This document shows positions 17,442 through 26,652 of a stretch of 64,000 nt of DNA, piece after piece. The stretch spans positions 124,001 through 188,000 of the forward strand of contig CBDCIZ010000003.1 of the NCBI GenBank assembly GCA_965217685.1, written 5' to 3'. The position numbers were made by a program, and so were the translations under genes. Every line of letters starts with the position of its first letter. Position 1 is the first letter of the stretch. Under the pieces are notes generated by a model. That model saw only the letters and a list, made by a program, of their open reading frames with translations, made no database searches and had not been told where the DNA came from. This DNA comes from Aurantimonas sp965217685. Lineage in GTDB: Bacteria > Pseudomonadota > Alphaproteobacteria > Rhizobiales > Rhizobiaceae.

Positions 17442-18710
17442 ATGCGCCCTTTCAATCTCGACCATCCTCGACCTGCCGGCCGCAACTTGCCCATATTCGG
17501 CGCGACCGAGCAATGGCTGGCGCGCGCAAGGCGCGGGAGCGGGCTTGGCCTCGCCGTGTTGTCGCTGTTTGCGCTGACCGCTTGCCAGCCCGAAGACACT
17601 GACAAAAAGGACGTGTCAAAGGTCATAGCGGCGGTGGTCGAGCCGCAGGCCTTCACGCCGACCTCGGAACTGACCGGGACGGTCGCCGCGCGGGTCGAAA
17701 GCGACCTTGCCTTTCGCACCGGAGGCCAGGTGGCCGAGCGGCTCGTCGACGTCGGCGCTCATGTCCAGGAGGGACAGCTTCTCGCCCGCATCGCCACCGA
17801 CGAACCCCAGGCGACACTCGACGCCGCGGTTGCCACGGCGAGATCGGCCGAGGCGACCCTGAAGCAGGCTCAGGCCAATTTCGACCGGCAGAAGACGCTG
17901 CTCAATGGCGGCTTCACCACGAAGAGCAGCTTCGATTCGGCCGAAGAATCCCTGCGAACGGCCACGAACGCGCTGGATTCGGCCCAGGCCGATGTTGCGA
18001 CGGCCCGCGAGCAGTTGACCTATACAGACCTCAAAAGCCCTGCGCCCGGCATCATCACCGCCCGCAATGTCGAGCAGGGCCAGGTCGTCACCGCCGCCCA
18101 GACGGTGTTCATCCTGGCGCTCGACGGGCCGCGCGACGCGGTGTTCGACATCTACGAGCGGGCAATGACCGAGGAGCCGACCAAAGGCGAAGTGAAGGTA
18201 CAACTGATCTCCGATCCGTCGGTGACGGCAACCGCCAAGGTGCGCGAGATCTCGCCGGCCTTCGACACGGCGACCGGGACGCTGCGGATCAAGCTCGGCC
18301 TCGTCGACGCCCCGCCGCAGATGTCGCTCGGCGCCGCGATTGCCGGTACGGCGAGCTTTTCGGCGCGGCAGGTGATCCGTCTGCCCTGGACCGCGCTGTT
18401 CTCGACCAAGGGCAAGCCGAGTGTCTGGGTGGTCGACGCCGAGACCGGCGCGGTGGCCCAGCGGCCGATCGCCATCGACCGTTACCTCACCGGCGCCATT
18501 CTCGTGCGTGATGGGCTGAAGTCCGGCGAAACGGTGGTGACGGCCGGCGGCCAGCTTCTGCGGCCGGGCGAAACCGTGGCGGTCGTCGCCGATGCCGGGG
18601 CGGCCATACCGGGCGAAAGCGCAGGCGACGTCTCGGTTTCCGCAGAGGCGCCAGCGCCTGCTGCTACATCCGGGGCAGCGGCACAAAGCAGCACGGAGAC
18701 CGCGAAATGA
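17442..18710 (+). CDS. RND efflux periplasmic adaptor, first of two (lipoprotein)
   Basis: The 422-residue adaptor has a lipobox ending LFALTAC (Cys48), so it should be anchored to the inner membrane facing the periplasm. It has barrel-sandwich halves (VESDLAFRTGGQVAERLVDV and SPAPGIITARNVEQGQVV), a coiled-coil hairpin between them (about residues 130-190), and a C-terminal membrane-proximal domain. An alanine-rich tail of about 45 residues is extra. It overlaps the second adaptor gene by ATGA. Two paralogous adaptors before one pump recall TriA and TriB of Pseudomonas. Regulation is probably through the two palindromes upstream. Confidence 0.9.
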   Translation: MRPFNLDHPRPAGRNLPIFGATEQWLARARRGSGLGLAVLSLFALTACQPEDTDKKDVSKVIAAVVEPQAFTPTSELTGTVAARVESDLAFRTGGQVAERLVDVGAHVQEGQLLARIATDEPQATLDAAVATARSAEATLKQAQANFDRQKTLLNGGFTTKSSFDSAEESLRTATNALDSAQADVATAREQLTYTDLKSPAPGIITARNVEQGQVVTAAQTVFILALDGPRDAVFDIYERAMTEEPTKGEVKVQLISDPSVTATAKVREISPAFDTATGTLRIKLGLVDAPPQMSLGAAIAGTASFSARQVIRLPWTALFSTKGKPSVWVVDAETGAVAQRPIAIDRYLTGAILVRDGLKSGETVVTAGGQLLRPGETVAVVADAGAAIPGESAGDVSVSAEAPAPAATSGAAAQSSTETAK

Positions 18711-19933
18711 CTGTTTTCGGCTCCCGCATCCGCTGGCTCATCGCGCCCCTCGTCGCTGCGCCTTTCGTCATCGGCCTTTCCGGTTGTAGCGAATCGGAGA
18801 AGACGCCGCCGCCGCCGATACGGCCGGTTCTGTCGCTCGTCGCCTCGACCACACCCGTCCAGGCGAATGGCTATGCCGGCTCGATCGAGCCGCGATTCAC
18901 CACCGATCTCGCCTTTCGCGTTCTCGGGCGGCTGGTCGCCCGAGACGTCGATGTCGGCGACGAGGTGAAGGCCGGCCAGCGGGTGGCGGCGATCGATCCT
19001 CTCACCCAGGAGTTGGGCGTGCGGGCCGCCCAGGGCGACCTGTCCAAGGCGCAGGCGCAGCTCGAAAACGCCGTCTCCAGCGAGGCGCGCAAGCGCGAAC
19101 TGCTTGCCCGCAATGTCGGCACCCAGGCGGACGTCGACCAGGCCGAGCAGGCACGACAGGCCGCCGAGGCCGGCGTGACCCAGACGCGCTCGGAACTCGC
19201 CAAGGCCCGCGAACAGCTCGGCTACACCCGGATCGTCTCCGACATGGACGGTGTCGTCACCTCCGTTGCGGCCGAAGTCGGCCAGCAGATCCCGTCCGGC
19301 CAGACGGTGATGACGATCGCCCGCGTCGATGTGCGTGAGGCTGTGGTCGATATTCCCGAGGGCGAGGCGCGCTTGCTCGATGCCGGGGCGCCCTTTTCGG
19401 TCGCGCTGCAGATCGATCCGTCCGTAACCGCCAAAGGCCGGATTCGCGAGATCGCGCCGGAGTTCGACGCAAGGACCGGCACACGGCGCATCAAGATCAC
19501 CCTCGACAATCCACCGACGGCGTTTCGCGTCGGCACGACGATCACCGCGATGCCGGTCAAGACGGGCAAGGGTACACTGCGTCTGCCCCGCTCGGCGGTG
19601 TTGGAGAAGGACGGCAAGCGCTTCGTCTGGCTGTTGACGCCGAAGAGCGACGGGGCGGCCGCTCCGGGCACCAATCAGCCGGACGCCGAAAGCGCGGCGG
19701 AGCTACGGGATTCAGGCGCACCTGCGCCGCCATCGGGAGGCGACGCGGCTTCGGGCCCTACGCTCTCCGGGCAGGCGACCGTGTCGCTCCATCAGATCGA
19801 GGTCGCCAATCCGCAAGACCAGATGCTCCGCGTCACCAAGGGACTTCAGCCGGGAGCGCGCATCGTGTCGGGCGGCGTCCACAGCCTGACCGAGGGTCAG
19901 ACCGTCAAACTCGGCGCAGGGCTTACCCTATGA
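18707..19933 (+). CDS. RND efflux periplasmic adaptor, second of two (lipoprotein)
   Basis: The 408-residue protein is paralogous to the gene before it but clearly divergent. Its lipobox is VIGLSGC (Cys27). Lipoyl-like halves (FTTDLAFRVLGRLVARDVDV; SDMDGVVTSVAAEVGQQIPS) flank a coiled-coil hairpin. A low-complexity insert rich in Ala, Pro and Gly (about residues 318-345) interrupts the C-terminal barrel before VSLHQIEVANPQDQMLRV. Both ends overlap neighbouring genes by four bases. The two adaptors could form mixed rings around the pump, as TriA/TriB are known to do. Confidence 0.9.
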   Translation: MTVFGSRIRWLIAPLVAAPFVIGLSGCSESEKTPPPPIRPVLSLVASTTPVQANGYAGSIEPRFTTDLAFRVLGRLVARDVDVGDEVKAGQRVAAIDPLTQELGVRAAQGDLSKAQAQLENAVSSEARKRELLARNVGTQADVDQAEQARQAAEAGVTQTRSELAKAREQLGYTRIVSDMDGVVTSVAAEVGQQIPSGQTVMTIARVDVREAVVDIPEGEARLLDAGAPFSVALQIDPSVTAKGRIREIAPEFDARTGTRRIKITLDNPPTAFRVGTTITAMPVKTGKGTLRLPRSAVLEKDGKRFVWLLTPKSDGAAAPGTNQPDAESAAELRDSGAPAPPSGGDAASGPTLSGQATVSLHQIEVANPQDQMLRVTKGLQPGARIVSGGVHSLTEGQTVKLGAGLTL

Positions 19934-22900
19934 ATGGCTTCAATCTTTCCGACTGGGCGCTGAAGCACCGATCGCTGATCTGGTACGCGATGATCGTCGC
20001 AGCGCTGTTCGGCGCGCTCTCCTATGTCAATCTCGGGCGCGAGGAAGACCCGAACTTCACCATCAAGACGATGATCATCCAGGCCCGCTGGCCCGGTGCG
20101 TCTGTCGAAGAGACCGTGGCTCAGGTCACCGACCGGATCGAGAAGAAGCTGGAAGAACTTGAAACCTTCGACTACGTCAGGAGCCAGACCACGGCCGGGC
20201 AGGCGACCGTTTTCCTCAACCTGCGCGACACGACGAGGGGAGCCGAGGTCAAGGCGAGCTGGATCCGGGTCCGCCAGATCATCACCGACATCAAGGGCAC
20301 CTTCCCCGACGGCGTGCAGGGGCCGTTCTTCAACGACGATTTCGGCGACGTCTACGGCAATGTCTACGCCTTTACCGCCGACGGTCTCTCCCAGCGGCAC
20401 CTGCGCGACTATGTCGAGGCGGCCCGGGCCCGCATCCTGACCGTCGAGAACGTCGGCAAGGTCAATCTCGTCGGCGCCCAGGACGAAGTGGTCTATCTGG
20501 AGTTCTCGACGCGGCAGACTGCGGCGCTGGGCGTCACCCAGCAGATGGTCATCGACGCGCTGCAGGCCCAGAACGCTATCGTTCCGTCCGGCGTCATCGA
20601 GGCTGACGGCGAGCGGATCGCGGTGCGCGTCAACGGCCAGTTCTCCTCCGAGGACAGCCTGCGCGACGTCAATCTGTGGGTCAACGACCGCTTCTTCCGG
20701 CTGCGCGACGTCGCGACCATCACCCGCGGCTACGAGGACCCGCCCTCGACGCTGTTCCGCTTCGACGGCGAGCCGGCCATCGGCCTTGCGGTCGGCATGC
20801 GGCCGAACGCCAACCTCCTGACTTTCGGCGAAGCCCTGACCGAGGAAATGACCCGGATCGAATCCGAGCTGCCGATCGGCGTCGGCATCCATCTCGTCGC
20901 CGACCAGCCGAAAGTCGTCGACGAGGCCGTCGGCGGTTTTACGCAGGCGCTCGCCGAAGCGGTCGGCATCGTCCTCATCGTCTCCTTCATCAGCCTCGGC
21001 ATGCGCGCCGGCTTCGTCGTGGCGCTGTCGATCCCGCTGGTCCTGGCGATCACCTTCGTCTTCATGGAATATTTCGGCATTTCACTGCAGCGCATCTCGC
21101 TCGGCGCACTGATCATCGCCCTCGGTCTTCTCGTCGACGACGCGATGATCGCGGTGGAGATGATGGTTTCGCGGCTGGAAGAGGGCGACACGCTGGAGCG
21201 CGCGGCGACCTACGTCTACACCTCGACGGCCTTCCCGATGTTGACCGGCACGCTGGTGACGGTCGCCAGCTTCATTCCCGTCGGCCTCAACGGCAGCGCG
21301 GCGGGCGAGTTCACCTTCACCCTCTTCGTCGTCATCGCCGTCTCGCTGCTCACCTCATGGGTGGTCGCGGTGCTGTTCGCACCGCTGCTCGGCGTCACGC
21401 TGTTGCCGAAGAAGCTCAAGCACGCCCACAAGGGTCCAGGCCGCTTTACCCGCACCTTCCGGTGGCTCCTGAAGCTCTGCGTGCGGTTCAAATGGTTGAC
21501 GATTCTCGTCACGCTTCTCATGTTCGGCACGGCGATCTACGGCATGGGGTTCGTCCAGAACCAGTTCTTCCCGTCCTCCGACCGTCCCGAAGTGATCGTC
21601 GACTTCACGCTGCCGCAGAACGCCTCGATCTTCGAGACCAAACGGCGCATGGATCAGATGGAAGAGACGCTGAAGGGCGACGACGACATCGAACGCTGGT
21701 CGTCCTATGTCGGCCAGGGCGCGGTGCGCTTCATCCTGTCCTACGATGTCCAGCCGGCAGCGACGAATTTCGGGCAGATCGTGATCCTGACCAACGACAT
21801 AGAGGCTCGTCAGCGTGTGCTCGCCCGCCTCAAATCTCTCGTCGACAAGGATTTCGTCGGCATCGACGTCTTCGTTCACACGCTCGACATCGGCCCGCCG
21901 GTGGGACGGCCGATCCAGTACCGGATATCGGGTCCCAAGACCGAGAACGTGCGCACATACGCCCAGGGCATCGCCTCGATCCTCGGCGGCAACGGCCGTC
22001 TCGGCGCCATCGTCTACGACTGGAACGAGCCGTCGCGGGTGGTGAAGGTCAACGTGCTGCAGGACAAGGCGGCGCAGTTGGGCATCACCTCCCAGAGCAT
22101 CGCCTCGACGCTGAACGCCATCGTCGCCGGCACGACGGCGACGCAGATTCGCGACGATATCTATCTCGTCGACGTGGTCGGCCGCGCGAAAGCCTCGGAG
22201 CGCTCCTCGATCGAGACGCTTCAGAACCTGCAGATCGCCAGCCAGAACGGCAAGCCGATCCCGCTCGCGGCGATCGCGACCTTCCAATACGAGATGGAGC
22301 AGCCGACGGTCTGGCGGCGCGACCGCGAGCCGACGATCACCGTCAAGGCCGGCATAAACGGCGCGATCCAGCCGGCGACGGTGGTCGGAGAACTGAAACC
22401 CGCCATCGACGCCTTCATCGCCAAGCTTCCGGCCGGCTACGGGGTGGAGACCGGCGGCGCGGTCGAAGAGAGCGGCAAGGGGCAGGGTCCGATCATCGCC
22501 ATCGTACCGCTCATGTTCTTCGCCATGGCGACCATCCTGATGGTGCAGCTGCAGAGTTTCCAGCGGCTGTTCCTGGTGGTGGCCGTGGCGCCGCTCGGGC
22601 TGATCGGCGTCGTCGCCGCGCTTTTGCCGTCCGGCTCGCCGCTCGGCTTCGTGGCGATCCTCGGCGTCCTCGCGCTGATCGGCATCCTTATCCGCAATTC
22701 CGTGATTCTGGTGGTGCAGATCGACCATCTGATCGAGACGGGCACCGAGCGCTGGAACGCCGTCATCGAGGCGACCGAGCACCGCATGCGGCCGATCCTG
22801 CTCACCGCCGCCGCGGCGAGCCTGGCGCTGATCCCGATCTCGCGCGAGGTGTTCTGGGGGCCGATGGCCTATGCGATGATGGGCGGCATCATCGTCGGCA

Positions 22901-22995
22901 CGGTGCTGACGCTGCTGTTCCTGCCGGCGCTCTACGTCGCCTGGTTCCGGATCAAGCCGAGCGCGACGCCGCCCGACGAGACGGCGTCCGCCTGA
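19930..22995 (+). CDS. RND family inner-membrane efflux pump (HAE1)
   Basis: The 1021-residue pump has the usual twelve-helix, two-lobe RND plan. Helix 1 is followed by a porter domain beginning EEDPNFTIKTMIIQARWPGA. Helix 4 carries GLLVDDAMIAVEMM with the proton-relay aspartates. A second porter lobe follows the central loop, and the last helices include GFVAILGVLALIGILIRNSV. It exports hydrophobic compounds or drugs from the periplasm using the proton gradient, through the two adaptors and an unlinked TolC-type channel. It ends the operon; a convergent TauE gene follows 12 bases later. Confidence 0.93.
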   Translation: MNGFNLSDWALKHRSLIWYAMIVAALFGALSYVNLGREEDPNFTIKTMIIQARWPGASVEETVAQVTDRIEKKLEELETFDYVRSQTTAGQATVFLNLRDTTRGAEVKASWIRVRQIITDIKGTFPDGVQGPFFNDDFGDVYGNVYAFTADGLSQRHLRDYVEAARARILTVENVGKVNLVGAQDEVVYLEFSTRQTAALGVTQQMVIDALQAQNAIVPSGVIEADGERIAVRVNGQFSSEDSLRDVNLWVNDRFFRLRDVATITRGYEDPPSTLFRFDGEPAIGLAVGMRPNANLLTFGEALTEEMTRIESELPIGVGIHLVADQPKVVDEAVGGFTQALAEAVGIVLIVSFISLGMRAGFVVALSIPLVLAITFVFMEYFGISLQRISLGALIIALGLLVDDAMIAVEMMVSRLEEGDTLERAATYVYTSTAFPMLTGTLVTVASFIPVGLNGSAAGEFTFTLFVVIAVSLLTSWVVAVLFAPLLGVTLLPKKLKHAHKGPGRFTRTFRWLLKLCVRFKWLTILVTLLMFGTAIYGMGFVQNQFFPSSDRPEVIVDFTLPQNASIFETKRRMDQMEETLKGDDDIERWSSYVGQGAVRFILSYDVQPAATNFGQIVILTNDIEARQRVLARLKSLVDKDFVGIDVFVHTLDIGPPVGRPIQYRISGPKTENVRTYAQGIASILGGNGRLGAIVYDWNEPSRVVKVNVLQDKAAQLGITSQSIASTLNAIVAGTTATQIRDDIYLVDVVGRAKASERSSIETLQNLQIASQNGKPIPLAAIATFQYEMEQPTVWRRDREPTITVKAGINGAIQPATVVGELKPAIDAFIAKLPAGYGVETGGAVEESGKGQGPIIAIVPLMFFAMATILMVQLQSFQRLFLVVAVAPLGLIGVVAALLPSGSPLGFVAILGVLALIGILIRNSVILVVQIDHLIETGTERWNAVIEATEHRMRPILLTAAAASLALIPISREVFWGPMAYAMMGGIIVGTVLTLLFLPALYVAWFRIKPSATPPDETASA

Positions 22996-23007
22996 CGAAC
23001 GCCGGGC

Positions 23008-23787
23008 TCAAAAGGTCGAAGCCGCGGCATGGACGAGCTTGAGCGATACGAGGAACAGAGCGATCTGCACCACGAGGAAGAACGTCTTGTCCTTGATGAT
23101 GCGGGTGAGCTTCAGGCCCGCCAGCGTGCCCATAATCCCCGCCGGCAGGGCCAGCAGCGCCAACGAAATGTCGATGGTCGCGAACGAGTTCAGCTCCCAA
23201 TAGGGGAGGATCTTGGCGTAGTTGATGCTGGCGAAGAGGATTGTCGAGGTGCCGGCGAAGACGAGCTTCTCCAGCCGCTGCGGCAGGATATACATCTGGA
23301 AGGTCGGGGCGCCCGAGTGGGACAGGAAGCTGGTAAGGCCGGTCAGCGTGCCCCAGAACACACCGCGCTTTGTCTCGATCGGTCGCGGCGGCGCCTTGCG
23401 GCCGGGGCCGAACCAGGTGTTGAGGCAAAAGCCGATGCCGACGAGCCCGACCATCAGGCCGATGACCATGTCCGAGACATGCGACGCCACGGCCCAGCCG
23501 ATCATGACGCCGGCGATTCCGGCAGGGATGAGGATGCGCAGGTTTTCGGATGAATAGTCACGGCGATACAGCCAGAGGCCGACGAGATCGGTCATCAGAT
23601 AAATCGGCAGGAGCAGGGCCGCCGCCGTGACCGGCGACATCACCAGCGCCAGGATCGGCACGGAGAGCGAACCGATCGAGGGCAGCCCGCCCTTCGACAT
23701 GCCGACCAGGAAGGCCGCGAGCATGACGATGGCGATGAGGCCTGTCGGCGCGGTCAAGGCCGGCGCAACTCCGGCATGCGGTCGCAA
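23008..23787 (-). CDS. TauE/SafE family sulfite/anion exporter
   Basis: The 259-residue integral membrane protein has about eight helices and two TauE-type repeats. The first begins VMLAAFLVGMSKGGLPSIGS, and the second centres on GTLTGLTSFLSHSGAPTFQM, with the conserved SHSGAP. These proteins are thought to move sulfite, sulfoacetate or other organosulfur anions. The frame opens with TTG at 23787; no ATG occurs before the first helix, so the start is uncertain by a few residues. It is convergent with the RND operon. No sulfur genes lie nearby to suggest a substrate. Confidence 0.85.
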   Translation of the reverse strand: MRPHAGVAPALTAPTGLIAIVMLAAFLVGMSKGGLPSIGSLSVPILALVMSPVTAAALLLPIYLMTDLVGLWLYRRDYSSENLRILIPAGIAGVMIGWAVASHVSDMVIGLMVGLVGIGFCLNTWFGPGRKAPPRPIETKRGVFWGTLTGLTSFLSHSGAPTFQMYILPQRLEKLVFAGTSTILFASINYAKILPYWELNSFATIDISLALLALPAGIMGTLAGLKLTRIIKDKTFFLVVQIALFLVSLKLVHAAASTF

Positions 23788-23956
23788 AGGGCAGATCGGT
23801 CGCAGCTTTTCGCGCGCTCACTCAAATGGCCCCGATCACGCCAGAGCCATTGCAATTTCATCATGATCGGCAAGCTCCGCCCCTCGATCACTTCAGGCTT
23901 GTGCGTCTTCATTCTTCGACAGGGCGGCGTTGCAAAAACGGTCCTTTGTGAAACGT

Positions 23957-24184
23957 TCAACATTTGGATGCGATGACATTGAGTTCGAAAACCACGGCTC
24001 CGGCATCATCCGTCACTTTCACCTGAAGCTGTCCTGCCGAAATGACGGCAGCCGGATCGTCGTGAACAAGCGATGCCATCAACAAGACGGCTTGCTGCCT
24101 GGCAGCCTCGACGCTTCGATGCTCGGTGCCGTCGATATCGTTAAAGGTGCTGCCATTCGACGAATGGAAATGGTAGAGAGGCAT
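23957..24184 (-). CDS. DUF6894 family small protein
   Basis: The 75-residue protein fits the DUF6894 pattern seen widely in Hyphomicrobiales. It starts MPLYHFHSSNGSTFNDIDG, where an aromatic strand leads to an Asp-Gly pair, then has EAARQQAVLLMASLVHDD and ends in a strand VKVTDDAGAVVFELNV. The family has no known function; members often appear as stand-alone genes of stress or accessory regions. It is divergent from the Crp/Fnr gene 119 bases away. Confidence 0.8.
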   Translation of the reverse strand: MPLYHFHSSNGSTFNDIDGTEHRSVEAARQQAVLLMASLVHDDPAAVISAGQLQVKVTDDAGAVVFELNVIASKC

Positions 24185-24303
24185 TGAGAGACCATCTGGT
24201 TGTGTATTGCCGATCCCTTCGAAAATCCGGCAAGCTTTTCAATAGTTCCGCGCGCAATCGTTAGCCGACTAGCGCGCCAGAATGCAGATTGGCAGTTCCT
24301 GCG

Positions 24304-25050
24304 ATGACCACGCTCAAGCCCGCCGATCGGCTTATCCAACGCTTGAAGCTGATCGCTGATCTGGACGAAGACGATCATGCCGCCATTTGCGGCTTGCGGT
24401 TCGAAACCCGATCAGTCGATCAGGATGTCGACATCGTCCGCGAAGGGGACGTCCTTGATCGCTGTTGTCTTGTCATGCAGGGTAACACGGTCCGATATCG
24501 CCAGATGGCGGACGGCAAGCGCCAGATCGTCGCGTTTCACATTGCCGGTGACATCCCGGATCTTCAAAGCCTCCACATCAATAAAATGAGCCACTCGTTG
24601 GGAACGATCGCCCCCAGCGAAGTCGCTTTCGTTTCTCATACGGACGTTTGGTCGCTGTGCCTTGCTCGACCGCGCGTGAATGCCGCTCTCTGGCTGGAGA
24701 CGCTGATCGACGCGGCCATCTATCGCGAATGGATCGTCAGCCTCGGGCAATATTCAGCGCTGGAGCGCACCGCGCGGCTTTTGTGCGAGCTGATTTACCG
24801 TATGAAGGCCATGGGTTTTGGCCGAGACGAAGAATTCCTGGTTCCCCTGACGCAATCGGATTTTGGCGAGGCGCTCGGCCTGACGGTCGTCAGCGTCAAC
24901 CGGGCCATACAGAAGCTTCAAGGAAACGGTGTTATTGCGCGAGATCGCGCCAGAATTCATGTGAAGGATTGGACGAAGCTGTCAAAAGTCGGACGTTTCG
25001 AGCCCGAATACCTGCAAATCTGTTCCGGTGCGAACGGCCAGAATGCATAA
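24304..25050 (+). CDS. Crp/Fnr family transcriptional regulator
   Basis: The 248-residue protein has an N-terminal cyclic-nucleotide-binding-like beta roll (VDIVREGDVLDRCCLVMQGN) and a C-terminal winged helix, LTQSDFGEALGLTVVSVNRA followed by IQKLQGNGVIARDRARIHV. It lacks the N-terminal cysteine cluster of oxygen-sensing Fnr and the intact phosphate-binding cassette of Crp, so its signal is unknown. This short-roll type is common in rhizobia and bradyrhizobia. ATG 24304 is preferred to the TTG 15 bases upstream. It lies next to the decayed sensor genes downstream. Confidence 0.87.
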   Translation: MTTLKPADRLIQRLKLIADLDEDDHAAICGLRFETRSVDQDVDIVREGDVLDRCCLVMQGNTVRYRQMADGKRQIVAFHIAGDIPDLQSLHINKMSHSLGTIAPSEVAFVSHTDVWSLCLARPRVNAALWLETLIDAAIYREWIVSLGQYSALERTARLLCELIYRMKAMGFGRDEEFLVPLTQSDFGEALGLTVVSVNRAIQKLQGNGVIARDRARIHVKDWTKLSKVGRFEPEYLQICSGANGQNA

Positions 25051-25212
25051 GTCAAGGATCTGCAAGCAGAACAATTGAGTGTGACAAACATTCGAGACGC
25101 CTCGGGATCTCCTTGGCGTAGGTCTCCGTTGCCAGCCTTTCGAAGATCGCTCGATGAATACGCTCGCCGCTCGCGTTCAAACCGGAAACACTTCATCGTG
25201 CCCCGTCGTCGA

Positions 25213-25508
25213 TCAAAGAACGTCATCGGCCGCCTGATTGGCGAAGACGATCCGCCCATTCTGGTCGAACAGGAAAAGAGGCCGTCTGGTCCGGTGGACC
25301 GGATTCTCACACTGGTCGCGAAACGCCGGGATGCTGGAAGCGAGCGCGGGCGCCATGGAAAACCTCGATTGAAGACAGCGCATCGAACAGTCCGGGAGGT
25401 GTCTCGTCGGTAAACTGTTCCGGGTTTTATCGGTAGCTGGATATCGACAAGGTGACGTTGTGCTCCCGCCGCTTCGGCCATCACGCCGATGCGCCGGAAT
25501 TCCGGCAC
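25213..25508 (-). pseudogene. Decayed PAS-containing sensor gene fragment
   Basis: Three minus-strand pieces in different frames read like one protein. The first is MPEFRRIGVMAEAAGAQRHL from 25508. The second is EQFTDETPPGLFDALSSIEV with a following stop at 25307. The third is PLFLFDQNGRIVFANQAADD, ending at a stop at 25213. The last piece has the start of a PAS fold, where an LFDQNGRIVFANQAA strand pair is typical. At least two frame changes are needed to join the pieces. The first two pieces are not recognised. The region is best called a pseudogene of a sensory protein. Confidence 0.45.
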
Positions 25509-25667
25509 CGGGGCGGCGAAAGGCTCCCGATTTCGGCGGTGGTGGTGAACGTTATCGCAGGATGGATTTCGCGCGTTCCGTGGGGGTTCCTATCCCCGGC
25601 GATCAGATCCATGGGCCTCAGGTTGCAACGCTGATAGACGCCCAAGGCACCAGCGACTAAGAGCGTA

Positions 25668-25865
25668 ATGTTTCAAAGTTCCCGAGAGCCACTCGTGCTG
25701 CGCGATCACCCGACGACCTTCGACCCGACCATCATGGACGACATCGTTTCGCCGTCCAACGACGAACTGCGTCGCCTCAAGGCAATGCATGAGTTCGCGA
25801 TCAACGCCATCGTTATTCTGGCAGCCATTCGCAACGAGGATTCGGCGATGCCCGTAAATGGATGA
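25668..25865 (+). CDS. Possible 65-residue ORF, unknown or fragment
   Basis: The plus-strand frame from ATG 25668 gives a peptide whose middle looks coding: IMDDIVSPSNDELRRLKAMH followed by EFAINAIVILAAIRNED. G/C-ending codons appear only in that middle part. Its last bases overlap the start of the PAS frame at 25862 by ATGG. No family is recognised and no good ribosome site is seen. It may be the ruined N-terminal part of the PAS sensor gene that follows. Confidence 0.25.
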   Translation: MFQSSREPLVLRDHPTTFDPTIMDDIVSPSNDELRRLKAMHEFAINAIVILAAIRNEDSAMPVNG

Positions 25866-26446
25866 CCTCCGACGTCTTCGTGCCGGCCTCGCTGCGGACG
25901 GTTCTCGACGAGACTTTCGCCGGCATTGAACGCGATGGCTATTGGCAGGGCAAGGTCGAGTTCAGGCATTTCGAAACGGGCAAACTTATCCCGGTGCTCT
26001 ACAGCCTCTTCCCCGTCACCAGTGGTGACGGTCGGCCCGTCGGCTACACCACGATCAAACGCGACATCTCGGATCTTCGCGACATCTCGGATCTCAAAGC
26101 CGCCAACGACGCGCTGCGTGAAAGCGAGGGGCGTTTCCGAACGCTTGCCGACACCATGCCGCAGATGATCTGGTCGACGCAGCCGGACGGGTTCCACGAC
26201 TACTTCAACGCTCGCTGGTACGAGTTCACCGGCGTTCCGCTGGGATCGACGGACGGGGAAGCCTGGAATGGCATTTTCCATCCGGACGATCAGGAACGAG
26301 CCTGGATTCTTTGGCGACATTCGCTCAACACCAGTGAGCCATATGAGGTCGAGTTCGGCAAACGACAGAGCAGACTTGCCATCGGCAGTGAAGCCGACAA
26401 CCTCAGAAGATCTCGTCTTCGACGATCAGGACGTTGCGGCTCATGA
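25862..26446 (+). pseudogene. Truncated PAS-domain sensor protein
   Basis: The 194-residue frame carries the end of one PAS domain (YWQGKVEFRHFETGKLIPVL, then TTIKRDISDLR) and most of a second (GRFRTLADTMPQMIWSTQPD, then FHPDDQERAWILWRHSLNTS). Such tandem PAS domains normally precede an HWE-type histidine kinase in this order of bacteria. Here the protein breaks off after EPYEVEF and runs into about 30 residues of unrelated reading frame. No kinase domain follows. The first PAS lacks its N-terminal half. It is evidently a gene fragment left by a deletion. Confidence 0.65.
26403..26444 (-). pseudogene. Response-regulator N-terminal remnant
   Basis: On the minus strand ATG 26444 opens MSRNVLIVEDEIF and then meets a stop. 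This is the canonical first strand and acidic pocket (VEDE) of a receiver domain. Nothing further of the domain follows. It lies tail-to-tail with, and overlapping, the broken PAS gene, so a deletion appears to have joined two signalling genes of opposite orientation. Confidence 0.5.
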
Positions 26447-26652
26447 CAACACCAATGGGCTTCAGATGATTTGGCAAAGTATCACAACCCTTAGCGTCTC
26501 GATCTCAACTCAACCGGCTCTCGATATTCGCGGGTCGGAACGTAGTGTGAAAAGCATAGATCAAGCTATCGGGTTCCCCATGTGGTTGGTTTTCGCGCGA
26601 AAAACCGCTGTGCGACCATTTTACCAGGTCCGACGCCCCGACACCCCGGACG

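Noticed and set aside
20676..23042. 788-residue plus-strand frame within the RND pump
   Set aside because: It is frame-shifted relative to the pump and Arg-rich; the pump frame has all expected motifs.
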